This document shows positions 22,813-33,642 of a stretch of DNA of 64,000 nucleotides, piece by piece; within the stretch, counting starts at the first letter, position 1, and the number at the start of each line of letters is the position of its first letter. Under the pieces are notes generated by a model. It made no database searches, was not told the DNA's origin, and saw nothing but the letters and a program-made list of their open reading frames with translations. The position numbers and the translations under genes are program-made. Origin of the DNA: an uncultured Thiothrix sp. (GTDB lineage Bacteria; Pseudomonadota; Gammaproteobacteria; Thiotrichales; Thiotrichaceae); the NCBI RefSeq assembly GCF_937873765.1, contig NZ_CALMZC010000012.1, positions 62,001 through 126,000 on the forward strand. The letters are read 5' to 3'.

Positions 22813-24003
22813 TTACTCAATAATTTTAGCGACGACACCAGCGCCTACAGTACGACCGCCTTCACGAATCGCAAACCGCAAACCATCTTCCATCGCAATC
22901 GGATTGATCAGAGTGATTACCATCTTCACGTTGTCACCTGGCATCACCATCTCCACGCCCTCAGGTAACTCACAAGCACCGGTCACGTCCGTGGTACGGA
23001 AGTAGAACTGTGGACGATAGCCATTAAAGAACGGGGTATGACGACCACCTTCTTCCTTAGATAAGACGTACACTTCAGCTTCAAATTTGTTGTGGGGCTT
23101 AATCGTGCCCGGTTTGCACAGCACTTGACCACGCTCAACGTCATCACGCTTAGTACCACGTAATAACAAGCCTACATTGTCACCGGCTTGACCTTGGTCT
23201 AACAGCTTACGGAACATTTCAACGCCCGTTACAGTAGTAGAAGTCGTGGCACGAATACCAACGATTTCTACGGTCTCACCCACTTTGATCACGCCACGTT
23301 CGATACGACCCGTGACTACCGTACCACGACCCGAGATCGAGAAAACGTCTTCAACCGGCATCAAGAACGCACCATCAATCGCACGCTCAGGTTCTGGGAT
23401 GTAAGTATCTAAAGCATGGATCAGTTCAGCAATCGATGGTTCGCCAATCGGTGACGTATCACCTTCTAAAGCAGCACGAGCTGAACCTTTAATAATCGGG
23501 GTATCATCACCTGGGAATTCGTAGCTGGATAACAGTTCACGTAATTCCATCTCGACCAGTTCTAACAGTTCTTCATCATCAACAAGGTCACATTTGTTCA
23601 TGTAAACCACGATGTACGGAACACCCACTTGGCGAGATAATAGGATGTGCTCACGGGTTTGTGGCATGGGGCCATCAGCCGCTGAACAGACCAGAATCGC
23701 GCCGTCCATTTGTGCAGCACCGGTGATCATGTTCTTTACATAGTCCGCGTGGCCGGGGCAGTCGACGTGAGCGTAGTGGCGATTTTCTGATTCGTATTCT
23801 ACGTGTGCGGTAGAAATAGTAATACCACGTGCTTTCTCTTCCGGAGCTGCGTCAATTTGGTCATACGCTTTCGCTTCACCACCAAATTTACGGGATTGAA
23901 CGACTGTCAACGCTGCGGTCAAGGTCGTCTTGCCGTGGTCTACGTGACCTATCGTTCCGACGTTCACGTGCGGCTTCGTGCGCTCAAATTTACTCTTTGC
24001 CAT
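22813..24003 (-). CDS. tuf: Translation elongation factor Tu, copy 2
   Basis: A 396-residue EF-Tu identical in protein, and on reading also in DNA, to the copy at 6453-7643 (constant offset of 16,360). It sits in the tufB position, directly after tRNA-Thr (30 bases), so it is probably cotranscribed with the Tyr-Gly-Thr tRNAs. All GTPase motifs are intact. Confidence 0.99.
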   Translation of the reverse strand: MAKSKFERTKPHVNVGTIGHVDHGKTTLTAALTVVQSRKFGGEAKAYDQIDAAPEEKARGITISTAHVEYESENRHYAHVDCPGHADYVKNMITGAAQMDGAILVCSAADGPMPQTREHILLSRQVGVPYIVVYMNKCDLVDDEELLELVEMELRELLSSYEFPGDDTPIIKGSARAALEGDTSPIGEPSIAELIHALDTYIPEPERAIDGAFLMPVEDVFSISGRGTVVTGRIERGVIKVGETVEIVGIRATTSTTVTGVEMFRKLLDQGQAGDNVGLLLRGTKRDDVERGQVLCKPGTIKPHNKFEAEVYVLSKEEGGRHTPFFNGYRPQFYFRTTDVTGACELPEGVEMVMPGDNVKMVITLINPIAMEDGLRFAIREGGRTVGAGVVAKIIE

Positions 24004-24033
24004 CTCGAAAACCCCTAAGAAGGATCAATAACT

Positions 24034-24109
<76 letters not shown>

Positions 24110-24140
24110 GTAAATTCTTAAACGACTCAGCCACACTATT

Positions 24141-24214
<74 letters not shown>

Positions 24215-24270
24215 TTAATTTATTTCGCATTAGCACGAAACCTTAAACGTGCGCACCAAATCAAAAAATA

Positions 24271-24355
<85 letters not shown>

Positions 24356-24369
24356 GACTGGAAAGGCGC

Positions 24370-24400
24370 ATAGTGTGATTTAATCGTTTTTTTTTGTCAA
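24370..24400 (-). promoter_or_regulatory. Promoter of the tRNA-Tyr/Gly/Thr-tuf unit
   Basis: On the minus strand a perfect TTGACA (24395-24400) precedes an A-tract and a weak -10 (CACACT at 17 bases, or CACTAT at 19). The GC-rich discriminator GCGCC follows, common in stable-RNA promoters. tRNA-Tyr begins about 15 bases downstream. Confidence 0.6.
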
Positions 24401-24468
24401 CTCAAGATTTGAGCTTTTTTTCAGAAATTCACAGTAAACGTTTAAAATCTAATCGCCTTAACTAACTC

Positions 24469-27400
24469 TTACTTACCAAATGGCCCCGTATTGGTTTCAA
24501 GCTTATAAATTAAACCGATACTTTGGTTAGCACCACTGGTAGCTTCTACTTGTAAACGCTTGTTCACCTGATAAGTCACTGCGACTTTTTGCAGCGAATC
24601 AAACAGGCCCACAATATACTTCACATACAATTTAGAGCCAAGCTTTTTCCCGAGAGCTAGCTCACTTTGTTTGTAATCTCCACTATTTGAATTAATTCCA
24701 ACATCATCCAAGCCTAAATTACCACCGATACTTTGTGCTAAACTTTCCCCACCTGCTAAACCTAAACTGGTAATAGCACGCGTCAAAACAGCCGTATCGC
24801 CCCCTGATACACCCGATAAGGCGCGCCCTGTTAACAAATAACTTAAAGTATCGCTTTGGGTTTGTTGTGGTGAGGAAAATAAGGTGGACTCGGGCTGCTT
24901 GACAGTCCCACCTAGGCTAATACCAACTGTAATATCATCTTCTACCTCACGTGTAGCACGTACATCTAAAGCCGGATTGGTCATTGGCCCGTTAAAAATC
25001 AACCGTCCACGCTCTATCTTGAGATCTTGCCCATAGGCTTTATAGAAACCCTCCACCACGCTTAGAGCACCCTCGGCAATAATGTCCTGTTTATTGCGTA
25101 GAATCCGCATTTTGCCATTTAGACGAGCTTCTAACCCAAAGGCATTCATCCGCACGCGATCGCCCACCTCTACCAAAATATTAGGCTGGATATCAATCGC
25201 TGCACCGTCTTGAGGAGTTCTTAGCTTTTTACGCACAGTCGCTGGCTGGTTACGCCCAACAAAGACAATATCGTCTGAGCGCACACTCGCCTCCATCGGC
25301 AAAGCTTGGATATTGATAGACGCCTCTGGTACACGCAAAGCACCGGTAATAATTACTGACTTAGGCGTTGCTTGAATATTTAAATCAGGAGAAATTTGCC
25401 CCTGAACTTCATACGTGTTCATCAGCAGTAAATTACTACCTTGCAGGCGCAAATCAGCACTCCAATTTGGTAAGTTAGCTAAACGCAAAACACCATTTGC
25501 TTTCAGTATCCCCTGCCCTGCACGTAGTGAGCCAGTAATATTCATTTGATCCGCTTGGCTAGCTTGAACGGCTACACTGATATCCTCAATTTTTGCGCCC
25601 GTTTCTGGCAGGTATAGTGAAGCATTTTGTAGGCGTAAAGTGCCGGTGACCTGTGGCTTATTGAGCAAGCCCTGAATACGTACATCGCCATTGACCTGCC
25701 CTTTTAGCTCATCTACTTGCGGTGAATAGGCTTGTAGCCAACTTATATCTGGCATAGTGACGGTAGCCTTCACATCCAAGCGGGGTTGACCACCTTCATC
25801 CGCTAAATCAATGCGTCCATCAGCACGTAGTTGTCCACGTCCACGAATATCCATTTGCGCTTGAAAGGTAGCGCTACGATCAGTTAAGATCAAACTAGCT
25901 TGCGCCTGTGTATATTGCAAAGTTTCTGTGCGCTTATTATCCGTACGCAGCACAATCATATTGTCTGGCAAGTTGATATTGACCCGCGCAAACGGCTTAC
26001 CGCCGCGCTGCTCAAATTGATAATCCGCATTGATTAAGCCCGGTAACTGTACAGTCGTGGGTAAGAAGGCTTTCGCAAGACTAATCGGTACTTGCTGCAA
26101 GACACCATTCGCAGTTAAGCCGCGTTGTGTACTCCAATCTGCTTTACTACAGATGCGCGCATTCTGTGGATTCACTAGACAGGCATTGGCTAGGATAAAA
26201 GTTTGGGCTGAGGCTGTCACACCAACTGCACTCGTCAACTGCCAATTGCCAGCCGCAGTATCTCGCAGATTCAGAGACTCGACCGCTCCTTTCCATTGTT
26301 GCCCATTCCAAGAACCTGAAGCACGTCCTTCTAATCTGCCCGCTTGATGTACTACTTTAAGATTTAAAGTATGGCGCGATAGCTGACCTTGTAAAGTGAA
26401 TTCAGCTTGTTTAATTTGATTTGTACCTTGGCGCAAACCTTCAAGCGTACCACGCAAATCATACTGTGCACCTGCTTGATTAGCCTGCAAAGATAATTTG
26501 GCAATTTTTAAATCTTGGTAACCGACTTGATTGCCCTGCAAATTGCCTTGCACCTGCGGCTGAGCCAAATTACCGCGTAAAGACCCTTCGCCTTTTAAGC
26601 TACCCGCTAAGCCCGGCCAAAGCTGTGCTAGATTAGGTGCTTGAACCCACCATTGAATATCAAAAGGCTCACTAGCACGACCATTAGCCTCTAGCTCATT
26701 AGAACCTGCTAAGACCCTCACAGACTGCAAAGTAATTTGTTTGCCTTGAATCTTAACTTTGCCATTGGCCTGCAAAGGTCGGCCTTCGATTTGCCCCTTG
26801 AGGCTCGCTACCTCTAAATCAAATTGACTGCCATCTAAACGTCCTGATAAGCGCCCATTTCCTTTGACATTACCATTTAATTTAGGGCTGAGTTGGCTAA
26901 GATTTTTCGCATCTAAGTCCCAATCCACCCCTAAGGTCGTGCTCGCACTGCCATTTAAACGTAGGCGATTTTGCCCTACATCCACTAACACATTATGTGC
27001 GGTTACGACTTTATCGCGTAGCTTAAGCTCACCACTCGCACTTACCGGAAAGCCTTGGACATTGCCTTTGAGACTATCCACTTTTACTGCTAGTTTGGAG
27101 CCATCTAATAACCCTTGTAAGCGACCATTCCCTTTTAACTCACCTTTCACTGTAGGACTTAATTGACTTAAATCCTTAGCATCTAAAGACCAAGCTAAAC
27201 CCGCCGCATCATTCGCAATCCCATCCAGTTGAATCCGATTTTTGCCCAAAGATAGCGCTAAGCCATTGGCTGAAAACTGCTTATTACGAATGCGTAATTC
27301 ACCACTAGCATTAATGGGGAAGTTCTGCACATTGCCGGTGAGGCTATCGATATTGACTGTCAGCCTTGAACCATCCAATAACCCAGTAGCCTTACCTTTA

Positions 27401-30231
27401 CCTTTTAAATCGCCCTTGACCGCAGGCGCTAATTGACTCAAATCTTTGGCATCTAAAGCCCAACTTAGACCTTGCTTTTCATCGGCAACGCCATCTAAGC
27501 GAATTTGGTTTTTGCCCACTGAGAGATTCAGACCTTGTGCGGCAATTAATTTATTTTCTAATTTAACTTGCCCATCAGCCCGAATGGGAAAATCTTGTAC
27601 CACACCATCTAAGCGCTCGACCTTCAGCGTGAAACGCGAACCGTCTAGTAAGCCACGGAAATTTCCACGTCCATTTAAGTTGCCGGTCAGTGTGGGATAC
27701 AACTGCGCTAATTTATTCGCATCCAGCGACCAATTTAAGCCTTGGGCTTCATCAGCCACACCTTCTAGTTTAATATGATTATCGCCAACATCGATTTGCA
27801 CGCCTTGTGCACTCATTACTTTTTCTTGAATAAGTAGGCTACCAGTGGCTTTAATCGGGTAATCTTTGACTATCCCTGCTAAGCGATCAATACGCAGCGC
27901 CAAGCGTGAGCCATCCATTAAACCTTGCACATTCCCTTTACCTGACAAATTACCGGGCAAACTAGGCATGAGCTGCTGCAATTTAGGTGCTTCTACTACC
28001 CAATCTAAACCTTTTTGCTCGTCTGCAATCCCTTCTAAAGTGATGCGATTATCTGCCACATCAATCCGTACCCCTTGCGCAGATAAAACTTTATCCTGAA
28101 CTTTAAGCGTGCCTAGGGCTTTGACCGGTTGATCTAAGACTGAACCCGCTAATTCATTAATTTGTAAACTTAACCGTGAACCATCTAATAAGCCTTGTGC
28201 TTTACCATTACCAACCAAATTACCTTTGAGCTGAGATGAAAGTTGCGCAAGATTTTTAGCATTCAACTTCCAAATTAAACCTTGGGCTTCATCGGCTACA
28301 CCATCCAGCTCAATTTGGTTATCGCCTAAGCTTAACTTGACCGCTTTAGCTGTGAGGATTTTGTCATTGACTAAAACTGTACCGTTGCCTTTGACAGCAT
28401 AATCTAGCAACTCGCCTTGTAAATTATCAATGCGCAAGGCTGCGCGCGAACCATCCAATAGACCTTGGACATTACCACTACCCGCTAACTTACCTTTTAA
28501 GCTTGGGACAAGTTCGGTTAAATCTTTGGCATCAATCTTCCAATTAATCCCCTGAACTTCATCCGCAACTCCATCTAGCTCGACATGATTAGTCCCCACA
28601 TCCAACTGTAAGGCTTTAGCAGTCACCAATTGATCACGCAACAGCACTGAGCCTTGAGCTTTAAGAGTGCGCTCTAACACCTCGCCATTGAGTTCATCAA
28701 TCCGTAGAGCTAAACTTGAGCCATCCAATAAACCTTGCGCATTACCTTTGCCTTTCAAGTTGCCACGTAAATCTGGATGTAAATTACTCAGATTTTGTGC
28801 ATCTAAAACCCAATCAATGCCTTGAGTCTCATCGGCTATCCCATTCATAGATAAATGGTTTTCACCCACAGAGACTTTTAAATCACGGGCGGTTAGTAAG
28901 CCATTGGTTAAACTAGCGCCCCCTTTCGCTTCGACGGGATAATCTAAAACCTGCCCCGCTAACTGCTCAATATCGAGCATAAACTCTGAACCATCGATCT
29001 TGCCTGAGAGCTTCCCTTTGCCTGCTAATTTACCTTCTAGGCTAGGATGAAGCTGCTCTAATAAGGGTGCGTCCAATTCCCAATCAATTAATAAACCATC
29101 CTCTGCAATACCTTTTGCCAAAAAGTGATTTTCCCCTATGGCTGCTTTAATAGAGTTAACTGTTAGAGCGTTTTTATCTAAACCTACTGACAAGGTGGCA
29201 TCAATCGGATAATCACGCAAAGTACCGAGCAGTTTGCTGGCATCCAAACTCACCACTAACTGATTATTGACAAATTGCCCTTTGGAAGCGGCAGTAAGTT
29301 CTAAAGAGCCGGGTAAATCTGCAACAAAAGCTTCAGGATTAACTTTTGAGCCATTGAGCTTTGCATCCCAAGTTAATGTAGGACGCCATGCTAGATTACC
29401 GGTTATGCCCATCTCGCCTGCAGTGCTTCGTAATTGCCCTGCTTCAAAAGTTACCCCATCAAAACTACCTATTCCAGCGAGTTTGACCTGAGTTTCAGGA
29501 AAATCCCTATAAGTCCACTTGCCATCTGCTTGAAAGCGATAATTAGGCAAATCACCTGTAGCGGTTACCTTGAGTGAGCCGATGCCACACTTGGAGCCTT
29601 CAGAAGCAATCACTCCCGTCAATTCGGTCGGATGCGGTTTGAGTAAACCCATCTTACCTTTCAGATCCATGTTAACGCTGCCACCTAAGGGATCGACATA
29701 GCTACCTACCAATTTATTAACTTGCAACACGCCGGCGCGGTTGTAGGCTTGCAGATTAATATCCTTGAATTTCATCTGGAAGCTACCCCTATTGATCACC
29801 AATTCTTGGAGAACAACATCCTCTAGAGCAACCTCGGCTGGAATGCGAATATCAGGAATGGTAATAGGCTCAGTGCTGCTAGTTTCAAAAGTTGGAATAG
29901 TAATCACTAAGCGCTGACCGCTTAATTTATCCACCTGCACTTGCGAAGGAACAGCAAACCTTTTAATAGAAACATCCAACCGTGCATCTTCTATTTCAAC
30001 TTTAACACTTGGGTTTTCCCATTCAATGCGCTCGACCTTCATCTGATCCAATAAAGCGCCTTCAACCCCTGTTAAACGTAAATCGGGTAAAACCTGCTGA
30101 ATACTGCTGGCTAATAAGGCAGTACCTACCCGCGTAGTTGACAGTAATGCGATAGCTAATAAAACAATAAGACTAATGACTAGCAAAGCAGCTAGCGGAT
30201 GAATCACGAAATACTTGACGGAACGCCTCAC
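24469..30231 (-). CDS. tamB: TamB, inner-membrane anchored translocation and lipid-transport bridge (repeat-expanded)
   Basis: A 1920-residue protein; E. coli TamB has about 1260. A single N-terminal membrane anchor (residues about 10-32) precedes a long beta-rich periplasmic region and the DUF490/TamB C-terminal domain (about 1580-1920). TamB pairs with TamA in the outer membrane. The AsmA-like family forms a hydrophobic groove spanning the periplasm. The excess length comes mainly from nine tandem 90-residue repeats at 398-1207. The start overlaps the tamA stop by four bases, so the two are coupled. Confidence 0.95.
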   Translation of the reverse strand: MRRSVKYFVIHPLAALLVISLIVLLAIALLSTTRVGTALLASSIQQVLPDLRLTGVEGALLDQMKVERIEWENPSVKVEIEDARLDVSIKRFAVPSQVQVDKLSGQRLVITIPTFETSSTEPITIPDIRIPAEVALEDVVLQELVINRGSFQMKFKDINLQAYNRAGVLQVNKLVGSYVDPLGGSVNMDLKGKMGLLKPHPTELTGVIASEGSKCGIGSLKVTATGDLPNYRFQADGKWTYRDFPETQVKLAGIGSFDGVTFEAGQLRSTAGEMGITGNLAWRPTLTWDAKLNGSKVNPEAFVADLPGSLELTAASKGQFVNNQLVVSLDASKLLGTLRDYPIDATLSVGLDKNALTVNSIKAAIGENHFLAKGIAEDGLLIDWELDAPLLEQLHPSLEGKLAGKGKLSGKIDGSEFMLDIEQLAGQVLDYPVEAKGGASLTNGLLTARDLKVSVGENHLSMNGIADETQGIDWVLDAQNLSNLHPDLRGNLKGKGNAQGLLDGSSLALRIDELNGEVLERTLKAQGSVLLRDQLVTAKALQLDVGTNHVELDGVADEVQGINWKIDAKDLTELVPSLKGKLAGSGNVQGLLDGSRAALRIDNLQGELLDYAVKGNGTVLVNDKILTAKAVKLSLGDNQIELDGVADEAQGLIWKLNAKNLAQLSSQLKGNLVGNGKAQGLLDGSRLSLQINELAGSVLDQPVKALGTLKVQDKVLSAQGVRIDVADNRITLEGIADEQKGLDWVVEAPKLQQLMPSLPGNLSGKGNVQGLMDGSRLALRIDRLAGIVKDYPIKATGSLLIQEKVMSAQGVQIDVGDNHIKLEGVADEAQGLNWSLDANKLAQLYPTLTGNLNGRGNFRGLLDGSRFTLKVERLDGVVQDFPIRADGQVKLENKLIAAQGLNLSVGKNQIRLDGVADEKQGLSWALDAKDLSQLAPAVKGDLKGKGKATGLLDGSRLTVNIDSLTGNVQNFPINASGELRIRNKQFSANGLALSLGKNRIQLDGIANDAAGLAWSLDAKDLSQLSPTVKGELKGNGRLQGLLDGSKLAVKVDSLKGNVQGFPVSASGELKLRDKVVTAHNVLVDVGQNRLRLNGSASTTLGVDWDLDAKNLSQLSPKLNGNVKGNGRLSGRLDGSQFDLEVASLKGQIEGRPLQANGKVKIQGKQITLQSVRVLAGSNELEANGRASEPFDIQWWVQAPNLAQLWPGLAGSLKGEGSLRGNLAQPQVQGNLQGNQVGYQDLKIAKLSLQANQAGAQYDLRGTLEGLRQGTNQIKQAEFTLQGQLSRHTLNLKVVHQAGRLEGRASGSWNGQQWKGAVESLNLRDTAAGNWQLTSAVGVTASAQTFILANACLVNPQNARICSKADWSTQRGLTANGVLQQVPISLAKAFLPTTVQLPGLINADYQFEQRGGKPFARVNINLPDNMIVLRTDNKRTETLQYTQAQASLILTDRSATFQAQMDIRGRGQLRADGRIDLADEGGQPRLDVKATVTMPDISWLQAYSPQVDELKGQVNGDVRIQGLLNKPQVTGTLRLQNASLYLPETGAKIEDISVAVQASQADQMNITGSLRAGQGILKANGVLRLANLPNWSADLRLQGSNLLLMNTYEVQGQISPDLNIQATPKSVIITGALRVPEASINIQALPMEASVRSDDIVFVGRNQPATVRKKLRTPQDGAAIDIQPNILVEVGDRVRMNAFGLEARLNGKMRILRNKQDIIAEGALSVVEGFYKAYGQDLKIERGRLIFNGPMTNPALDVRATREVEDDITVGISLGGTVKQPESTLFSSPQQTQSDTLSYLLTGRALSGVSGGDTAVLTRAITSLGLAGGESLAQSIGGNLGLDDVGINSNSGDYKQSELALGKKLGSKLYVKYIVGLFDSLQKVAVTYQVNKRLQVEATSGANQSIGLIYKLETNTGPFGK
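26611..29040 (-). repeat. Nine tandem 270-bp repeats inside tamB
   Basis: Residues 398-1207 consist of nine consecutive units of exactly 90 residues. The recurring motifs are LKGxGxxQGLLDGS at the start, GENxIxLDGVADE in the middle, and GLxWxLDAKxLxQL at the end. A more diverged tenth copy precedes them (about residues 306-397). Units differ clearly at DNA level, so the expansion is old and under selection. Confidence 0.92.
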
Positions 30232-32039
30232 AAATCTGGCCCTAAACTAAAGTAAAAATGCAGATCCTTAGTATCATTTTTAGGGATAGCCAAATCCAAG
30301 CGTACTGGGCCTAATGGTGATTTATAGCGTATCCCAACTCCAGCCCCGACATGCAGCTCATAGTTTTTCCAATCATTAAAAGCACTACCGGCGTCGGCAA
30401 AAACCGCTGCACTGATTTTTTCAGTCATTGGGTGTTCATACTCGAGGCTAGTGACGATTAAGTTCTTGCCACCTGTTACCTCCCCATACTCATCCAGCTC
30501 ACCCAAAGCATTAGAATCAAAACCTCTGACAGAATCCTGTCCACCCGTAGTAAACCCAAGCGACTTTGGCATAACACTATCGTTCTCTACCCAAGTTGCT
30601 CCCACTGCACCGCGTGCAATAGCCTTACTGCCATTTTCAAAACTATGTAGGTATTTTCCATCTACCCGAGCTTGCAACAAGGTCTCGTCACTCAACACAC
30701 TTTTATGAGCACCCTTTATCTCACCGGATAAGCGCCAACCTTTCTCAGGATACAAAGGATCAGTAGTTTTGGTTTTATTCACCCGCGCCCCGATTAAAGT
30801 CAATTGGGTATTATCCGGAATCGAATCACCATCAATCACTAAGCGGAATTTTTCTTCAAAAAAGGAAATAAAAGCCGTCTGTTGCCAATCACTCTCAGTG
30901 CGCCGATTATAGTTAAATTCTAATTTGCGCTGATCTAGATAGGTTGCTAAAGGGATACCTGCAAAATCAATACTATCTTTAGATTTAATCCAAGACACAT
31001 CAATACCCGCATATTCATGCTCGGGTTCCCACAAAGGTACGATGTATTTAAAACCTGTTTTTAAATAACCTGACTGGGTATAGAGCAAGGCTATATCCAA
31101 TTTATGTCCTTTACGGTTTACCCAGCGCGCATTCATGCCACCTTCAATCGTAAAACCATCGTCTGACGCGAAAGCTAATTTACCCGTATAGGCATAGCGT
31201 TTATTACGTAGCGCTTTAATCTCGACAGGGACACGATTATTCTCAGTATTTTGATAATTGCTACTAATTTGCACATCACTGTAGTAACCACTATTTTCCA
31301 ATAAACGCTGCTGCCGGAGTAGGTCTTCAGAATTATAATCTTCGCCTGCTTCTACTCGTAGATAACGCTTTAGGAATTTTTGATCAAGTACGTCTTGTTC
31401 AACATCCACTTGGCCAAATTGATAGCGCTTGCCGGTATCAAAATGCAGATTCACCACGGCTTGACGACTATCGAGATTTACTTGAATTTCTCGTTCTACG
31501 AATTGAGCATCAAAATACCCCAAGCGGCTGGCAGCACGGGTAAGACTAGATTTGAAGTCCTCGTATTTCTGTGTGACTAAGACCTCATGATCGGTATAAG
31601 GCGGCTCACTAGCAATTGCTTTAAAATCATCAGACTTTGCACCCTCACCTGTAATACGAATATTAGATTTAGCTACTGTTACAGTTGGACCCGGCTCTAC
31701 CACAATATTGAAGTTCCAACAGTTATTTTGACGAGCCGAAGTCATATCAAACTTGGCCGTGAAATAGCCCATCGCCTCCGCACCTTTGGTTAATTTAGGC
31801 TGAGCAGCATCCACATAGCGCTCAATTCTCTCAGTGGGTGACTCACATTTCAGGTTGCGCAAGGAAGGCAAATAGGCACGTAAATTCTCTTCTAAACTCG
31901 GCTCAGCACCTTGAATACTCACTTTAACCGGCGACTCTTCAGGTTCTTTGTTATTTTGCTCAGCAGCCGGACTTGCAGTACTTACCACTAAAGTCGCCAA
32001 TGCTAAGGCGCTTAGACGATAACCCGGCTTTAATTTCAT
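30228..32039 (-). CDS. tamA: TamA, outer-membrane Omp85-family protein
   Basis: A 603-residue protein with a signal peptide (cleavage near SPAAEQ, about residue 26). POTRA-type repeats span about residues 45-270, and a C-terminal 16-strand surface-antigen barrel ends GVGIRYKSPLGPVRLDLAIP and FYFSLGPDL. TamA works with TamB in placing a subset of outer-membrane proteins and in lipid traffic. It sits between dacB (13-base gap) and tamB (4-base overlap). Confidence 0.95.
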   Translation of the reverse strand: MKLKPGYRLSALALATLVVSTASPAAEQNNKEPEESPVKVSIQGAEPSLEENLRAYLPSLRNLKCESPTERIERYVDAAQPKLTKGAEAMGYFTAKFDMTSARQNNCWNFNIVVEPGPTVTVAKSNIRITGEGAKSDDFKAIASEPPYTDHEVLVTQKYEDFKSSLTRAASRLGYFDAQFVEREIQVNLDSRQAVVNLHFDTGKRYQFGQVDVEQDVLDQKFLKRYLRVEAGEDYNSEDLLRQQRLLENSGYYSDVQISSNYQNTENNRVPVEIKALRNKRYAYTGKLAFASDDGFTIEGGMNARWVNRKGHKLDIALLYTQSGYLKTGFKYIVPLWEPEHEYAGIDVSWIKSKDSIDFAGIPLATYLDQRKLEFNYNRRTESDWQQTAFISFFEEKFRLVIDGDSIPDNTQLTLIGARVNKTKTTDPLYPEKGWRLSGEIKGAHKSVLSDETLLQARVDGKYLHSFENGSKAIARGAVGATWVENDSVMPKSLGFTTGGQDSVRGFDSNALGELDEYGEVTGGKNLIVTSLEYEHPMTEKISAAVFADAGSAFNDWKNYELHVGAGVGIRYKSPLGPVRLDLAIPKNDTKDLHFYFSLGPDL

Positions 32040-32052
32040 AGATCTATCCTAG

Positions 32053-33603
32053 TTACTGTTCAAAGACCCATTCCAACAACAGATTTTGCAAACTATGTCC
32101 GAAACCTGCTGAACGCTGGCCGTTTTGCTGCATCACAATAATCATGCGTTTCCCGCTACGGGTGAGCATATAACCCGCAATGGCGCTCACATCACGCAAA
32201 GTGCCTGTTTTTAAGCGCGTCCTGCCGGCTAAATCACTCCGCCTAAAGCGCCGAGCTAAAGTGCCATCTTGACCCAATAAAGGTAAAGAGTTGAGCATTT
32301 CTGGCATATAAGGATCGCGCCAAATGGCTTGTAGTAACTCCCCTACTTGGCGGGCACTAACCCGCTCATTCCGCGATAAGCCTGAACCGTTATCTATCAC
32401 CAAACCTTGGGTAGAAATACCTTGGTCGGTTAAAACCTTTAATACAGCTAAACGCCCTTTCTCCAGTGTAGCAGGGGCTTCGAACATTTTCGCGCCTACT
32501 GTTAACATGACTTGGCGCGTCATAACATTATTACTCCATTTATTAATCAACCGAATCTGCTCGGCTAAAGGCATGGAAGTATGCACATAATATTGACGAT
32601 CACCTGTTTTGAGTTGTCCCGTTTGTAACCTCCCATCTAACTTCCCACCAAGCATTTGCCAAAAATCACGGAAGGCATTAAATACATGTTCTTCAGGACT
32701 CGAAAGGACTAGGGTTTCTAAGCGTGAACCACAACTACCGATATAAGAGCCAGAGACTTTAATACGGCCATCTATTTGGGTTTGCACCTGGGGATTATGC
32801 CGCTTCTTGGTACAATCGCCACTCACAAACTCTAATTGCTCGTTTAACGCTGCTGTTGGTTTAGGAAAGGCAATCACATTAACCTTATTAGCAGCCATAT
32901 CTGGCTCAAATAACAGACGTGTAGCTTGGAAGTTAAACATCAAAGCTGAAGGTGGTGCGTTATAAACGCGCTCGCGCTCACCATCAAAGGCGGCTGGATT
33001 AATGGAGGGTAACTCAAAAAAGCTATTATCAATGATAAGATCGCCTGTAATCTCTTGTAGGCCTTTTAAACGCAGATCATGCACTAACTGCCAAAATGAT
33101 TCGTAGACTAAAAAAGGATCACCATAGCCTTTTAGAACTAGGTCACCGTGTAAAACTCCATCCCGTAATTCACCACGTGTCCAAACTTCCGTATCCCAAG
33201 TCCACGCTGGCCCTAAAGTTTTTAAAGCCGCCCAAGTGGTTAAGAGCTTCATTGTTGAAGCGGGATTACGCGGCACTTCAACCTCATGCTGAATTAAAGG
33301 GCCGTCCGCACTCACATCGCGTACATACACGCTAATTTCATCAGCAGAAATATTACGCTCTTGCATAAAAGCTAGAACTGAGGGCGGTAAATCCTGTACC
33401 TGAGAATGCCGGGTAGTAGCTTGTTCAGCTGGTTGAGGGGGAGTGCGCGTTAGTGTAGGACTAGTAACTTCCTCAGCAGATGTAGTCGCTGCGTCCTCTT
33501 CATCTGTCCACCCCGGGTTCGCAAAAAAAACCGCGAGGACGAGGATAAAACCTAAAAAGAGGGTGAGACTACACTGATGCGGAGTAGAGAATCTATTTAA
33601 CAT
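32053..33603 (-). CDS. dacB: D-alanyl-D-alanine carboxypeptidase/endopeptidase (PBP4 family)
   Basis: A 516-residue periplasmic serine peptidase of family S13. After a signal anchor (about residues 12-32), the nucleophile motif is STMK (NPASTMKLLTTW), the second motif is SNN (NKWSNNVMTRQ), and the third is KTG (RLKTGTLRDVSAIAGY). The enzyme trims or cleaves DD-crosslinks of peptidoglycan. It precedes tamA closely, suggesting one envelope operon with trmO upstream (39-base gap). Confidence 0.93.
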   Translation of the reverse strand: MLNRFSTPHQCSLTLFLGFILVLAVFFANPGWTDEEDAATTSAEEVTSPTLTRTPPQPAEQATTRHSQVQDLPPSVLAFMQERNISADEISVYVRDVSADGPLIQHEVEVPRNPASTMKLLTTWAALKTLGPAWTWDTEVWTRGELRDGVLHGDLVLKGYGDPFLVYESFWQLVHDLRLKGLQEITGDLIIDNSFFELPSINPAAFDGERERVYNAPPSALMFNFQATRLLFEPDMAANKVNVIAFPKPTAALNEQLEFVSGDCTKKRHNPQVQTQIDGRIKVSGSYIGSCGSRLETLVLSSPEEHVFNAFRDFWQMLGGKLDGRLQTGQLKTGDRQYYVHTSMPLAEQIRLINKWSNNVMTRQVMLTVGAKMFEAPATLEKGRLAVLKVLTDQGISTQGLVIDNGSGLSRNERVSARQVGELLQAIWRDPYMPEMLNSLPLLGQDGTLARRFRRSDLAGRTRLKTGTLRDVSAIAGYMLTRSGKRMIIVMQQNGQRSAGFGHSLQNLLLEWVFEQ

Positions 33604-33642
33604 GCTTATTTATAAGATATTTCAACAGCGTTAATGCTTAGC

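Noticed and set aside
24401..24421. A plus-strand terminator look-alike, CTCAA-GAT-TTGAG followed by seven T.
   Set aside because: No plus-strand gene lies upstream, and the stem is only five pairs. It overlaps the A/T-rich promoter region of the tRNA unit and is probably fortuitous.
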